A stretch of 64,000 nt of DNA from Candidatus Poribacteria bacterium (GTDB lineage: Bacteria; Poribacteria; WGA-4E; WGA-3G). A program made the position numbers and the translations under genes. Numbering within the stretch: position 1 is the first letter of the stretch; the number at the start of each line of letters is the position of its first letter. Under the pieces are notes generated by a model, which worked only from the letters and a program-made list of their open reading frames with translations, did no database searches and was not told the DNA's origin. The stretch is taken from the NCBI GenBank assembly GCA_022394755.1, contig JAGFCA010000089.1, positions 1-64,000 on the forward strand, in the 5' to 3' direction. Of the stretch, positions 7,338-16,676 are shown piece by piece.

Positions 7338-8684
7338 ATGGCAGTAAATTATAGAGAAATTGATAAGTCGCATGTATGGCATCCACTATTTCAACACCAG
7401 AGTTTAAATGATTCTGATTTAACAGTATTTAAATCTGCTGACGGTTGTATAATTGTTGACGATGAAGGAAAAGAATATCTGGATGCATATTCTGCATTAT
7501 GGAATGTAAATGTGGGATATGGAAGACAAGAAATTGTTAATGCTGTATATGATCAGATGAAGGAGTTACCCTACTATCCTCATTCACAAATCAATGTTCC
7601 TGCTACCCAATTAGCAGAGAAATTAGCTTCTGTTCTTCCCGGTGATTTGAATCATGTTTATTTTTGTAACAGTGGTTCCGAAGCAAATGAGACTGCCATA
7701 AAAATAGCCAGACAATATGGAAAATTAACCTATCCAGATCAAAACAGATACAAGATTATTAGTCGTTATCAAGGATATCACGGCTTCACATTCGGTGCTA
7801 TGTCAGCAACTGGTCAGGTGGTTAGACGTAAAGCATTTGAACCCCTTGTGCCTGGATTCCATCATGCACATCCACCCTATTGTCATAGATGTCCATTAGG
7901 TTTAGAATATCCATCATGTAATGTGGCATGTGTAGAAGAAATTGAAAGGATGATTAGAGCAGAAGGCGCAGAAACTGTCATTGCAGTAATTGCCGAACCA
8001 ATTATCGGTGGTGGCGGGATTATAGATCCACCAGATGACTATTTCCCAAGACTTAGAGAAATATGTGATGACTACGGGTTATTGCTTATACTTGATGAAG
8101 TGATTACAGGTTTTGGCAGGACAGGCAAAATGTTTGCTTGTGAACATTGGGATGTGCAACCTGACATCATGACTATGGCGAAAGGGTTAACAAGTGGATA
8201 TTTACCCCTTGGAGCATGTGTTACCTCAACTGAAGTTTTCAACACTTTCCTTGGATCACCAGAGGAGAAACGTGAATTCTCACAGGTTTGTACCTATGGT
8301 GGACATCCAGCAGCATGTGCTGCTGGTGTAGCAAACCTGGAGATATTACAGACTGAAAGGCTCTGGGAAAATGCTGAAAAAGTAGGAAAATATCTATTTG
8401 ACAAGCTCTCTACTTTGAAATCAATGCCAATCGTCAGTGATGTTCGTGGAAAAGGTTTAATGATTGCTGTAGAATTATGTGAAGCTGATGGTTCACGTCT
8501 AAAAACAAAAAAGACAAACAAAATTTCTGGACAATTAAAGGAAAATGGGTTGATTGTTGGAAAAATTGGACATGCAATTGAAGAGGATGAAAATATACTA
8601 CATATCGCACCACCACTAATACTATCTGAAGTAGAAGCTGATACAATACATGATATTTTACGTGATGTACTTCTGAAGCAATAA
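7338..8684 (+). CDS. Class III PLP-dependent aminotransferase
   Basis: A 448-residue fold-type I aminotransferase of the omega-amino acid:pyruvate / taurine-pyruvate group. Visible features are the N-terminal HVWHPLFQHQ, the phosphate-binding CNSGSEANETAIK, YQGYHGFTFGAMSATG, the cofactor aspartate in LILDEVITGFGRTG, and the Schiff-base lysine K282 in TMAKGLTSGYLP. A Cys-rich loop (HRCPLGLEYPSCNVACVEE, about residues 185-203) is typical of this subgroup. The amino donor cannot be read from sequence. It begins with GGAGA before the ATG at 7338. Its 3' end overlaps the convergent mtnP by 27 bp. Confidence 0.88.
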   Translation: MAVNYREIDKSHVWHPLFQHQSLNDSDLTVFKSADGCIIVDDEGKEYLDAYSALWNVNVGYGRQEIVNAVYDQMKELPYYPHSQINVPATQLAEKLASVLPGDLNHVYFCNSGSEANETAIKIARQYGKLTYPDQNRYKIISRYQGYHGFTFGAMSATGQVVRRKAFEPLVPGFHHAHPPYCHRCPLGLEYPSCNVACVEEIERMIRAEGAETVIAVIAEPIIGGGGIIDPPDDYFPRLREICDDYGLLLILDEVITGFGRTGKMFACEHWDVQPDIMTMAKGLTSGYLPLGACVTSTEVFNTFLGSPEEKREFSQVCTYGGHPAACAAGVANLEILQTERLWENAEKVGKYLFDKLSTLKSMPIVSDVRGKGLMIAVELCEADGSRLKTKKTNKISGQLKENGLIVGKIGHAIEEDENILHIAPPLILSEVEADTIHDILRDVLLKQ

Positions 8685-9521
8685 TTTCAACTGGTGTTTC
8701 TTAGTAATTGGAATTGCATCTTCTTGTGTAGCAATCGCATATTGTAAAGCAGTTGAACATTCGCAACTCCGTTCTTCTGTTGAAATCTTTGAAACCAAGT
8801 TTTTAACAATCTGTTTTGAAACTTCAACATTGGAACGAAGGTTATCAAGTATCATCTCTGTGGTTACATCATCGTGTTCAGGATGCCAACAATCATAATC
8901 TGTTGAGCAAGCAAGGACTGTAAAACACATTTCTGCCTCACGAGCAAGTTTTGCCTCAGGGGCAGCTGTCATACCAATTATATCAAAACCAAGTTGACGA
9001 TATACATTGGATTCTGCTTTAGTAGAAAATGCTGGACCTTCCATACAAATATAGGTTCCACCATTATGGACAGTTACACCTTCTTCTACTGCGGTTTCAT
9101 AGAGCATCTTACTTAAATCCTGACAGAATGGGTGTGCAAGACTAATATGAGCAGTAATTCCTTGACCAAAAAAGGTTGATATTCTGTTCTTCGTATGATC
9201 ATAAAGTTGATCAGGTACAACAAAATGTCGTGGTTCTATTTCTTGCCGAAGACTTCCAACTGCACTGACAGATATAATTGATTCTACACCCAACGATTTT
9301 AATGCATATATATTCGCTCGAACATTTATATCTGATGGAAGAAGTGGATGACCAACACCATGACGCGGTAGAAAAACTACTGATTGTCCCTCAAGTTTAC
9401 CAAGAATGAGATCATCACTCGGTTTACCAAACGGTGTTTCAACTTCTATTGATTCTACTTCGGTTAACCCTTCGATCTGATAGAAACCACTACCACCTAT
9501 AATGCCTATTTTTACATTCAT
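8658..9521 (-). CDS. mtnP: S-methyl-5'-thioadenosine phosphorylase
   Basis: Cleaves methylthioadenosine with phosphate to adenine and methylthioribose-1-phosphate in methionine salvage. At 287 residues it has the family pattern: IGIIGGSGFY at the N-terminus, the FLPRHGVGHPLLPSDIN phosphate/ribose site (about 50-66), SAVGSL, the substrate-binding YICMEGPAFSTKAES, and IGMTAAPEAKLARE. ACSTDYDCWH near the C-terminus fits MTAP rather than purine nucleoside phosphorylase. GGAG lies upstream of the ATG. It is divergent from the MBL-fold gene (48 nt gap) and convergent with the aminotransferase. No other methionine-salvage genes are nearby. Confidence 0.92.
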   Translation of the reverse strand: MNVKIGIIGGSGFYQIEGLTEVESIEVETPFGKPSDDLILGKLEGQSVVFLPRHGVGHPLLPSDINVRANIYALKSLGVESIISVSAVGSLRQEIEPRHFVVPDQLYDHTKNRISTFFGQGITAHISLAHPFCQDLSKMLYETAVEEGVTVHNGGTYICMEGPAFSTKAESNVYRQLGFDIIGMTAAPEAKLAREAEMCFTVLACSTDYDCWHPEHDDVTTEMILDNLRSNVEVSKQIVKNLVSKISTEERSCECSTALQYAIATQEDAIPITKKHQLKLLLQKYIT

Positions 9522-9569
9522 ATATAATTAATCTCCAAAGGAAAGCAAAATTACCTGCTAAATACTATT

Positions 9570-10391
9570 ATGCCATTGTTACAATGTGGAAATTGGATCT
9601 TGGAAGGAAAATCAAGTTCAGCAGTAGCAACATACATTAGAATAAAAGAACTTGATCTTATTTTTGATTTGGGTAGATGTCCAATGAACTTCATCGGTAC
9701 GAATCATGTCTTTATTTCCCATTTTCATCTTGACCACTACTTTGGTTTACCAATATATATTAGCCAACGTTGGTTAGCTGGAATGCCACCTGGAAACATA
9801 TATGTACCCTCAAGTGGTTTCAAACAACTCAAACATATCCTAAATAAACTATCTGAACTTGATGCCGGCAAAGGTTGGAATTATCACATTTTACCCGTTG
9901 AAACAGGGGACGCAATTCCATTCCGTCGAAATCTAATTGCACATATTTTACCCGGAAATCATAGTGTTCCTGCAGTTTCCTATCTAATTTGTGAAATTCG
10001 TAATAAATTAAAAAAGGAATTTAGCAACCTATCTGGGAAAGAAATAGTTGAACTAAAAAAATCTGGTACACAAATTACTGAAGAAGTCCAGTTACCTCTA
10101 ATTGCTTATCTCGGAGATACTCGTGGAATTTCAATTGATGCACATCCACTTCTTAACCAATGTAAAGTGTTAATTTGCGAGTGTACATTCCTTACACCAG
10201 ACCACCGAGAACGTGCAAAAAAAACACGACATTTTCATCTGGATATGTTGCCAGCACTATTAGAACAATTTAAGAGTGAATACATCGTTTTAAATCACTT
10301 CTCAAGGAGATATACATCTGATTTAATCAAAGAAGTTGTATATAACCAATTACCACCTTCTGAACATTCACGTGTTAACCTGTTTATATAA
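9570..10391 (+). CDS. Metallo-beta-lactamase-fold hydrolase, RNase Z-like
   Basis: A 273-residue MBL-fold protein. The zinc motif H51-x-H53-x-D55-H56 lies in FISHFHLDHYFGLP. Further ligands are the His in LPGNHSVPAVSYLI (about 131), the Asp in IAYLGDTRG (about 185), and a C-terminal NHFSRRY. The layout resembles RNase Z / ElaC family enzymes and plant-type tRNase Z-like proteins, but the tRNA-binding exosite arm is not obvious. A tRNA 3' processing role is therefore possible, not shown. It is divergent from mtnP and shares a 48-nt upstream gap. Confidence 0.75.
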   Translation: MPLLQCGNWILEGKSSSAVATYIRIKELDLIFDLGRCPMNFIGTNHVFISHFHLDHYFGLPIYISQRWLAGMPPGNIYVPSSGFKQLKHILNKLSELDAGKGWNYHILPVETGDAIPFRRNLIAHILPGNHSVPAVSYLICEIRNKLKKEFSNLSGKEIVELKKSGTQITEEVQLPLIAYLGDTRGISIDAHPLLNQCKVLICECTFLTPDHRERAKKTRHFHLDMLPALLEQFKSEYIVLNHFSRRYTSDLIKEVVYNQLPPSEHSRVNLFI

Positions 10392-10715
10392 CCTATAGAT
10401 TCTATAAGATTTCTAATAATGGATATTGATCTATTCAGGTGGGATAGTGAGAACAATAGATGGGTTGAATCTTACACCATACTGTATTCAACTCATAATA
10501 TCAACTTGTAAGTAGAATTGACAGTGGTTGTAAAATAAAACAAAAATTGCTATACAGATAAATTATCTATTCAATAATCTTCAAGATGATTTTAGGTATG
10601 AGACAATTGTGAGGTATAGGTGAGTGGAATAAAATTAGACTTAAACCCATCTTAAATTCCACTCATCTAATACTTGTCATACCCACTTAATTTACCCAGA
10701 ATGAATAGTTAGGAT
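10392..10715. other. Intergenic region with a long imperfect inverted repeat
   Basis: This lies between two convergent genes (MBL hydrolase and TPR lipoprotein). The only feature I see is the inverted repeat at 10595-10685; the first 200 bases hold nothing I can identify. Confidence 0.6.
10595..10685. terminator. Long hairpin, probable bidirectional terminator
   Basis: TGAGTGGAAT (10621-10630) and ATTCCACTCA (10656-10665) form a perfect 10-bp stem around a 25-nt loop. Outside it, GGTATGAGACAA on the left and TTGTCATACC on the right continue the pairing imperfectly, giving an arm of about 28 bp. Its position between convergent genes suits a bidirectional terminator, but there is no U-tract. 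It could also be a small repeat or RNA element. Confidence 0.5.
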
Positions 10716-12125
10716 TTAATTTCCTGCTCCAGGATATGAATTTGGATCTTGATCGGATGTACCGTTTTCTTGTTCAACATAGAATTTGTACCCATCCTGA
10801 TCTTGATCAAGTTCATATTGACGTACAATCTGTTCTGCTTCACGGTAATATGGTGTGTCACCTTTGGTAAGACTCATATAAGTCTTAAAACCTTCATAAG
10901 CATTACTAAATTCTCTTATAGCTCTAAAGCATACAGCTTGCTGATAAACAGCTTCATTACGCCAAGTAGACTCAGCTGCATTATCAAATAAAATCTCATA
11001 CGCACCAATAGCTCTTTCGTATTGACCATTTTGCTGATAGAGATATGCTGCTCTATATAATGCATCAGCCACAGCAAACTTTTTATGTGATAGATCTTTG
11101 ATCAGAACTTTATATGTATCAACAGCATTAGGATAGTTTCTTATATCTTCCCAATTCTTGGCAATCTGTTGATAATTCTGAACGATTAGATCAGATTTAC
11201 CTTGAATCCATTTCTCGGATGGAAGAACATATCTACCCATCTCTTCATAGAGTTGTGCCTTCTTACTCTTATTTCTTTGAATTTCATCCTGTAACTGTTT
11301 AATTTCAGTCAATAATACATCCGTTTTTTTCAACATGGTAGTAACCTGTTCTGCTTCATAGGTATCAGGAAACTTTTGAATAACTGCTACAAATGCACCC
11401 CATCCACCAGAGTTTGTATAATCATACAGTTTATAGAAGTAGATGTTACCTACCTGGTTTTGTGCTTGAACAGACTTATCATGTTCGGGGAATTCCTCAA
11501 CCATCCTTTCGTAATTAGCAATTGCTTCAGGATAATTCTCTAAAGCTTCATAGGACTGAGCAACTTTGTATAAAGATTGTGCTGCAATATCGTATGCTTC
11601 ATCAGTTCCTTCTGTGTCATATAATGCTTTATAGTTTTGGTAATTAGCAAGTTCTTGTGAAATTAATTGACGATTCTTAAGAATACTTGCAATGCTTGCC
11701 TTAGCTTCACTGGCATAATAACCGGTTGAATCTAATTCTACAATTGCCTGAAAATGCTCGTTAGCTTTATCCCATTCATAAGATCGTTTATATATTTCAC
11801 CTATCTGAAAATGGGCACGTTGTGCATACTTGCCTTTTGAATCACGTTCTATGATCTCAAGATATAGAGACATAGCCTTTTCATAGAGTTGTTGTTTCTT
11901 TGCTCGTGCTTTCTGTTTCTCATCAGCATCATCTGAACGTGTTGTAACTGCTTCTGCTTCTTCAAATGCATTGTCAGCATTTTGAATTTTTGCACTCAAA
12001 GGAACTAAGTTCACACCCCCGATACATCCAGTATATGTCAGAACAAATATACTGAAGATCAAGAGTGTCATATATCTTCCCAAATTTTGTCTTAATTGGC
12101 TTCTGGGTATTAGATGAGTCATCAA
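10716..12125 (-). CDS. TPR outer-membrane lipoprotein
   Basis: A 469-residue protein. The signal peptide includes LLIFSIFVLTYTGC, with lipobox Cys at 34, followed by tetratricopeptide-like repeats: YAQRAHFQIGEIYKRSYEWD, YKVAQSYEALENYPEAIANYE, DALYRAAYLYQQNGQYERAIGAYE, and EAVYQQAVCFRAIREFSNAY. There is a coiled-coil-like stretch near residues 265-290. The architecture resembles BamD/YbgF-type periplasmic scaffolds, but it is longer than BamD and I would not assign that name. An alternative start at MTLLIFSIF (residue 19) gives a more ordinary signal length. It has its own promoter at 12203-12230 and stands as a single-gene unit. Confidence 0.75.
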   Translation of the reverse strand: MMTHLIPRSQLRQNLGRYMTLLIFSIFVLTYTGCIGGVNLVPLSAKIQNADNAFEEAEAVTTRSDDADEKQKARAKKQQLYEKAMSLYLEIIERDSKGKYAQRAHFQIGEIYKRSYEWDKANEHFQAIVELDSTGYYASEAKASIASILKNRQLISQELANYQNYKALYDTEGTDEAYDIAAQSLYKVAQSYEALENYPEAIANYERMVEEFPEHDKSVQAQNQVGNIYFYKLYDYTNSGGWGAFVAVIQKFPDTYEAEQVTTMLKKTDVLLTEIKQLQDEIQRNKSKKAQLYEEMGRYVLPSEKWIQGKSDLIVQNYQQIAKNWEDIRNYPNAVDTYKVLIKDLSHKKFAVADALYRAAYLYQQNGQYERAIGAYEILFDNAAESTWRNEAVYQQAVCFRAIREFSNAYEGFKTYMSLTKGDTPYYREAEQIVRQYELDQDQDGYKFYVEQENGTSDQDPNSYPGAGN

Positions 12126-12202
12126 TGTAAATCCTCCTCAGGAATATAATGAAAATTTCCAGTAAATTGATGAAGTTCACTGGTTACCGATTAATAGATT
12201 TT

Positions 12203-12230
12203 AGTATAACAAAAACGAGAATTTTGTCAA
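12203..12230 (-). promoter_or_regulatory. Promoter of the TPR lipoprotein
   Basis: On the minus strand TTGACA (12225-12230) is followed, after 16 nt, by TATACT (12203-12208). The leader to the ATG at 12125 is about 70 nt and includes a GAGGA motif. Confidence 0.75.
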
Positions 12231-12481
12231 GTAAAATGAAATTTCAATCTTACAATAAATCATAAACAATTGTTTCATTCTGAAGTATCTCTGATTCACT
12301 TTAAAGAAGTCAGTCAACCATTAATTGAATCTAAACTAACTGATAACTATACACAGTCCGAATACCTTATGGAGATTCATGTATTTATTCGGTAAATTTC
12401 ATTAAATCTATATCTGTCAATGTTAGAATCAAATTCGTATCTTACATATCATTTGAAGCTTTAACAGTAATTAGAAAGATA

Positions 12482-12510
12482 TTGACAAACAGGAACGAAA
12501 TTCGTAAAAT
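12482..12510 (+). promoter_or_regulatory. Promoter of the beta-hydroxyacid dehydrogenase
   Basis: TTGACA (12482-12487), a 17-nt spacer, and TAAAAT (12505-12510), about 60 nt before the chosen ATG at 12570. Confidence 0.75.
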
Positions 12511-12569
12511 AAACAATTAATAGAAGATAATAGACTTTGTATTTTTACGTATTTAATAGGGAGATAGGT

Positions 12570-13475
12570 ATGTCAAATGCTGACTACAAAATTGGAGTTG
12601 TAGGGGTTGGACGAATGGGGGCAAATATCGCCCGACACCTCAATGATGAAGGATTTCAGGTTACCGTTGTTTACGATGTAAGTCCAGAACGGTCACAGGA
12701 ATTGGCTACAGAGATTGATGCAACGGCTGCAGACGAATTAACTCAGGTCACATCTCTTGCCGATTATATCATCACTGTTGTAACTGATGATGAGGCAATG
12801 CGTACAATCTATTCTGAATCTGCAAATGATAGCTTACTAAAAGGGGCATCAGGAAAAGTATTTATCAATTGCGCCACAATCAGTCCTCAAGTTCATGTTG
12901 ATATAGAATCACTTCTTGAAAAACATCAGGCTGAAAGTCTTGAAGGTTGTATGGCAAGTAGTATCACTCAAGCAAGAGAGGGAACACTCTACTTAATGTG
13001 TGGTGGGAAAAAAGAAACTTTTGATAAGGCACATCCTATTTTAGACTCTATGAGCGTTTCTCTACGATATATTGGGGAATCTGGTAAAGCGGCACAAGTA
13101 AAAGCATTGGTAAATATGGTAATGAATATCAATACTGCTGGATTAGCAGAAGGTCTTGGATTAGGTGCAGCACTTGGGTTAGATCTTGAAATGTTGCAAG
13201 AAGTGTTCGCACAAACCGGTGCAAACTCACGTGTTTTAGAAACTGATGGTGAAGATATGCAGATACGTGACCATGAATGCTACTTTTCTGCTGCACATGC
13301 ATCCAAAGATTCTGGAATCGCTCTTGATTTAGCTAATGAACAAGGTATATCTCTACCACTCGCTCAAGCAACAAAAGATCAATATGATAAAATGATTGAT
13401 CAAGGGTTAGGGGATTTAGATAAATCTGGGGTGGCTGAATTGACATTTCCAGGACGCGGTAAAAACTCAGACTAA
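12570..13475 (+). CDS. NAD(P)-dependent beta-hydroxyacid dehydrogenase (3-hydroxyisobutyrate dehydrogenase family)
   Basis: I chose ATG 12570, which has GGGAGATAGG just before it and starts MSNADYKIGVVGVGRMG, over an upstream in-frame TTG at 12537. The 301-residue protein has the Rossmann GxGxMG at 12-17, a substrate-binding segment in the position of the usual D-A-P-V-S-G motif that here reads LEGCMASSITQAREGTLYL, and the catalytic Lys K178 in KAAQVKALVNMVMN. The altered substrate motif means the substrate cannot be inferred from 3-hydroxyisobutyrate or tartronate semialdehyde enzymes. It is followed 90 nt later by the nucleotidyltransferase gene. Confidence 0.82.
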   Translation: MSNADYKIGVVGVGRMGANIARHLNDEGFQVTVVYDVSPERSQELATEIDATAADELTQVTSLADYIITVVTDDEAMRTIYSESANDSLLKGASGKVFINCATISPQVHVDIESLLEKHQAESLEGCMASSITQAREGTLYLMCGGKKETFDKAHPILDSMSVSLRYIGESGKAAQVKALVNMVMNINTAGLAEGLGLGAALGLDLEMLQEVFAQTGANSRVLETDGEDMQIRDHECYFSAAHASKDSGIALDLANEQGISLPLAQATKDQYDKMIDQGLGDLDKSGVAELTFPGRGKNSD

Positions 13476-13564
13476 TTAAAATTTTGGTTCATATTAGTAG
13501 TTGGGATTCATTCAAATATTAATCTTATCAAAGTTGATTGATCCCTCATTCCATAAGTGATTCT

Positions 13565-14284
13565 ATGTTAAAAGGTGTAATCCTCGCAGGAGGACTTGGT
13601 ACTCGTTTATATCCTTCCACTAAGAATACCAGTAAACACCTACTACCTGTTGGTGATGAACCGATGATATGTCACAGTATTAAACAACTTACTTCATCGG
13701 GTATTAATGATATTCTAATAGTTACAAACCCTTTACATGTTGAAGATTTCAAAGATGTTTTAGGGGATGGGGAGCAGTTTGGCTGTCAAATAGATTACCA
13801 AGTACAAAATGAAGCCAAAGGTATTGCACATGCCCTATCTTTAGCAGAGGATTTTGCTGAAAAACACAATATTGTTGTCCTACTCGGGGATAATATATTT
13901 GAAACAACAATTAGGACCCATATAGAAGACTATTTAAAACAGCGAAATGGTGCACGAGTAGTACTCAAACAGGTAAAAGATCCTGAACGGTATGGTGTAG
14001 CAAATATAGTGGATGATAAAATTACATTAATTGAGGAAAAACCTCCCAATCCTCATAGTGATTATGCTGTTATAGGTCTATATTTTTATGATTCGACAGT
14101 TTTTGATATCATACGGACAATTAAACCATCTTCTCGTGGTGAATTTGAAATTACAACAGTTAACAATGTATATGTTAGACGCGAAGAGTTAGAATATAGT
14201 ATTCTACAGGGTGAGTGGGTGGATGCGGGAACACACGAATCCCTTGCTATAGCAAATAAAATGTTATTAAGTCGGAAGGAGTAG
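13565..14284 (+). CDS. Sugar nucleotidyltransferase, RmlA-like
   Basis: The 239-residue reading from ATG 13565 gives MLKGVILAGGLGTRLYPST, the usual N-terminus of glucose-1-phosphate thymidylyltransferases. An in-frame TTG at 13538 would add nine atypical residues. Motifs: GGLGTRL-(x)-TKNTSKHLLPVGDEPM (nucleotide binding), LLGDNIF (metal-binding Asp), and ERYGVANI..IEEKPPNPHSDYAVIGLYFYD. This matches the short RmlA type (about 240 residues without the extra C-terminal helices), which activates a sugar-1-phosphate to an NDP-sugar. It lies 2 nt before the glycosyltransferase gene, suggesting joint use in glycan or glycolipid synthesis. Confidence 0.85.
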   Translation: MLKGVILAGGLGTRLYPSTKNTSKHLLPVGDEPMICHSIKQLTSSGINDILIVTNPLHVEDFKDVLGDGEQFGCQIDYQVQNEAKGIAHALSLAEDFAEKHNIVVLLGDNIFETTIRTHIEDYLKQRNGARVVLKQVKDPERYGVANIVDDKITLIEEKPPNPHSDYAVIGLYFYDSTVFDIIRTIKPSSRGEFEITTVNNVYVRREELEYSILQGEWVDAGTHESLAIANKMLLSRKE

Positions 14285-14286
14285 CA

Positions 14287-15510
14287 TTGAAGGCTACACA
14301 AAAACCATATCTATCTATAGTTGTACCAGTCTATAATGAGGAGGATAATGTTAAACCATTATATGAGAAAATACGGACTGCCTGTGAAGAAGTAGGAAAG
14401 TCTTTTGAAGTGTTATTTGTAGATGATGGAAGTCATGATAATACTTTTGAAGTACTTTCAGAATTACGCGATTTAGAACCAAATCTTGCTGTTATTCGGT
14501 TTCAAAAAAATGCAGGACAGACCTCTGCAATGGCAGCGGGTTTTGAATATGCACAAGGTGAAATTATCATCAGTATGGATGGAGATCTACAGAACGATCC
14601 TGCCGATATACCAAAATTACTTGAAAAATTGGATGATGGCTACGATTTAGTATGTGGATGGCGTAGAGAAAGACACGACAAGTTTTGGAGTCGGAGAGTT
14701 CCATCTGTAATTGCTAACTGGATAATCGCAATAGTTACAGGTGTAGCAATACATGATAACGGCTGTTCACTCAAGGCATACCGTTCGGAAATGATAAAAC
14801 GGGTTCCTTTATATGGTGAAATGCATCGTTTCATACCTGCAATGTCTACGGTAGTTGGGGCACGTATATCAGAAATTGTTGTCACCCATCATCCCAGACA
14901 ATTTGGAACAAGTAAATACGGTCTTGGTAGAGTATGGAAGGTTTTCCTTGATATCTTAGCGTTTAAATTACTCCTTTCAATTTTTTCACAGTCAAAAAAT
15001 CATAACAGTATTGACACATCACAAGAATCGATTGCCAAACAGAATATAAAATATAATATATATCGTATCTCTGCATTTCTTAGCCTTCCATTTTTAGTCT
15101 CTGGATTCATCTTCTATAATATATCCAATATAATAGGAATTAGTCTCTTAAGTATTTTTGCTTCACTACTCGGCATTGGTATTATCACCGGAACAACTGT
15201 ATCAAAAGCTCATAGAGAAGCTGCAGATTTTAGTACACTTGCTCGATTCTTTATAATTCAATGTTCAAGGCGTCCAATTAGATATTTTGGACCATTTTGT
15301 TCTCTAATAGTGTTAATTGGTAGTATAGTATTTCTATTATCACCAGATATCGCACCATTTATTATATCTCTTGGATTTTTAGGATTTTGCATTGGCCTTT
15401 TTGGAGAAGTAATTTCCTATGCAAACGCTAAAAAAGTTAATGATTATAAAGTGGAAATCTTTTTAAATACAAGGAATGAGGTATTTAATATTGAAAACAT
15501 TATTCAATGA
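14287..15510 (+). CDS. Family 2 glycosyltransferase with C-terminal membrane segments
   Basis: It starts at TTG 14287 with GGAAGGAG at an ideal distance, 2 nt after the upstream stop. A GT-A domain (about 1-220) has VPVYNEEDNV, FVDDGSHDNTF, and the DxD motif D98-G-D100 in SMDGDLQNDP. GWRRERHD and the K-Y-G-L-G-R segment resemble dolichol-phosphate-mannose synthase-like / polyprenyl-phosphate glycosyltransferases. At least four hydrophobic segments follow (about 260-390). It probably moves a sugar from NDP-sugar to a lipid carrier in the inner membrane. Its 3' end overlaps the next gene by 35 nt. Confidence 0.85.
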   Translation: MKATQKPYLSIVVPVYNEEDNVKPLYEKIRTACEEVGKSFEVLFVDDGSHDNTFEVLSELRDLEPNLAVIRFQKNAGQTSAMAAGFEYAQGEIIISMDGDLQNDPADIPKLLEKLDDGYDLVCGWRRERHDKFWSRRVPSVIANWIIAIVTGVAIHDNGCSLKAYRSEMIKRVPLYGEMHRFIPAMSTVVGARISEIVVTHHPRQFGTSKYGLGRVWKVFLDILAFKLLLSIFSQSKNHNSIDTSQESIAKQNIKYNIYRISAFLSLPFLVSGFIFYNISNIIGISLLSIFASLLGIGIITGTTVSKAHREAADFSTLARFFIIQCSRRPIRYFGPFCSLIVLIGSIVFLLSPDIAPFIISLGFLGFCIGLFGEVISYANAKKVNDYKVEIFLNTRNEVFNIENIIQ

Positions 15511-16627
15511 TTGGCAATCTGAATTCCCTGTAACACAGAAATATGTGTATATGAACCATGCTGGCGTAGCACCACTATCAAAACGAGTGCAAAAGGCAAT
15601 GGTAGATTTCGTTGAAGATGCTACTGTGAATGGCGCAGTTAATGTTGACAATTGGGTTGATACAGTTGAGGAGTGTAGAGATGGTGCTGCAGATTTATTG
15701 AATGCTGATAGCAAAGAAATTGCCTTTATGAAGAATACCACCCAAGGAATTCTCATCGCAGCAAACGGAATTGATTGGAAGCAAGGTGATAATGTTGTAA
15801 CTACTGCTGTTGAATTCCCCGCAAATGTCTACCCATGGTGGAGTCTAAGTGAAAGATTTGGGGTAGATACACGTATGGTTCCAGAGAAAGATGGTATTAT
15901 ACATATTCAAGATCTAATTGAAGCGATTGATGATAGAACTCGCGTGTTAACCATCAGTCATGTGGAATTTGCATCTGGATTTCGAAATGACATTACCACC
16001 ATTGGCGAAATATGTCAGGAACGCGATATATGGTTTATTGTTGATGCAATCCAAAGTCTTGGTGTCATTGAATTAGATGTTAAAATGAGCCATATTGATA
16101 TTCTTGCAGCTGATGGACATAAATGGATGTTAGCACCTGAAGGAGCAGCAATCTTCTACTGTTCAGATAGAAAACGTGATAAGCTTATTAATACAAATCT
16201 CGGGTGGGCAGGTGTAATTAATCCTCGTGATTTTCTCAATTATGATATTACACAAAAACCTGATGCCACACGATTTGAAGAGGGATCATATAACACTACA
16301 GGAATATATGGACTGAATGCTGCAATAAAATTACTTAAGTCAGTTCAAATCCAAAATATCGAAGAAAGAGTACTTCAATTAACGGATTCATTAATTTCTG
16401 GATTGGATAAAAAAGGCTATATAGTTAAAACTTCAAAATGCAAATCTGAACGAGCTGGAATAGTAATTTTTGAGAGTGAAAAACACACTCCAACCCAACT
16501 TTTCAACTTGCTACAAGATAATAATATCATTACCGCTGAACGTGGAAGCGGTATTAGAATATCACCCCACTTTTATAATACAGAATCAGAAATCAATCAA
16601 GTATTAAATATACTACCAGATAATTAA
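15476..16627 (+). CDS. Class V aminotransferase / cysteine desulfurase-like protein
   Basis: A 383-residue PLP enzyme of fold type I. MNHAGVAPLSKRVQ at the N-terminus, NTTQGILIAANGI (phosphate site), SHVEFASGFRND, VDAIQSLGVIELDV (cofactor Asp), and the Schiff-base Lys K216 in LAADGHKWMLAPEGAAIFY place it in the class V group with isopenicillin N epimerase-like and CsdA-like proteins. No obvious active-site Cys loop of cysteine desulfurases is visible, so aminotransfer, epimerase or desulfurase activity all remain possible. Start ATG 15476 has AAGGA close by. An in-frame TTG at 15491 is an alternative. It overlaps the glycosyltransferase gene by 35 nt. Confidence 0.8.
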   Translation: MRYLILKTLFNDWQSEFPVTQKYVYMNHAGVAPLSKRVQKAMVDFVEDATVNGAVNVDNWVDTVEECRDGAADLLNADSKEIAFMKNTTQGILIAANGIDWKQGDNVVTTAVEFPANVYPWWSLSERFGVDTRMVPEKDGIIHIQDLIEAIDDRTRVLTISHVEFASGFRNDITTIGEICQERDIWFIVDAIQSLGVIELDVKMSHIDILAADGHKWMLAPEGAAIFYCSDRKRDKLINTNLGWAGVINPRDFLNYDITQKPDATRFEEGSYNTTGIYGLNAAIKLLKSVQIQNIEERVLQLTDSLISGLDKKGYIVKTSKCKSERAGIVIFESEKHTPTQLFNLLQDNNIITAERGSGIRISPHFYNTESEINQVLNILPDN

Positions 16628-16676
16628 CTACCACTAAACTACTGACATAATCTAAGAAAGTAGTAATTTACATATT

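Larger units (their letters stand above)
12126..12569. other. Divergent intergenic region with two promoters
   Basis: It carries the minus-strand promoter of the TPR lipoprotein at 12203-12230 and the plus-strand promoter of the dehydrogenase at 12482-12510. I see nothing else in the AT-rich sequence between them. Confidence 0.6.
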
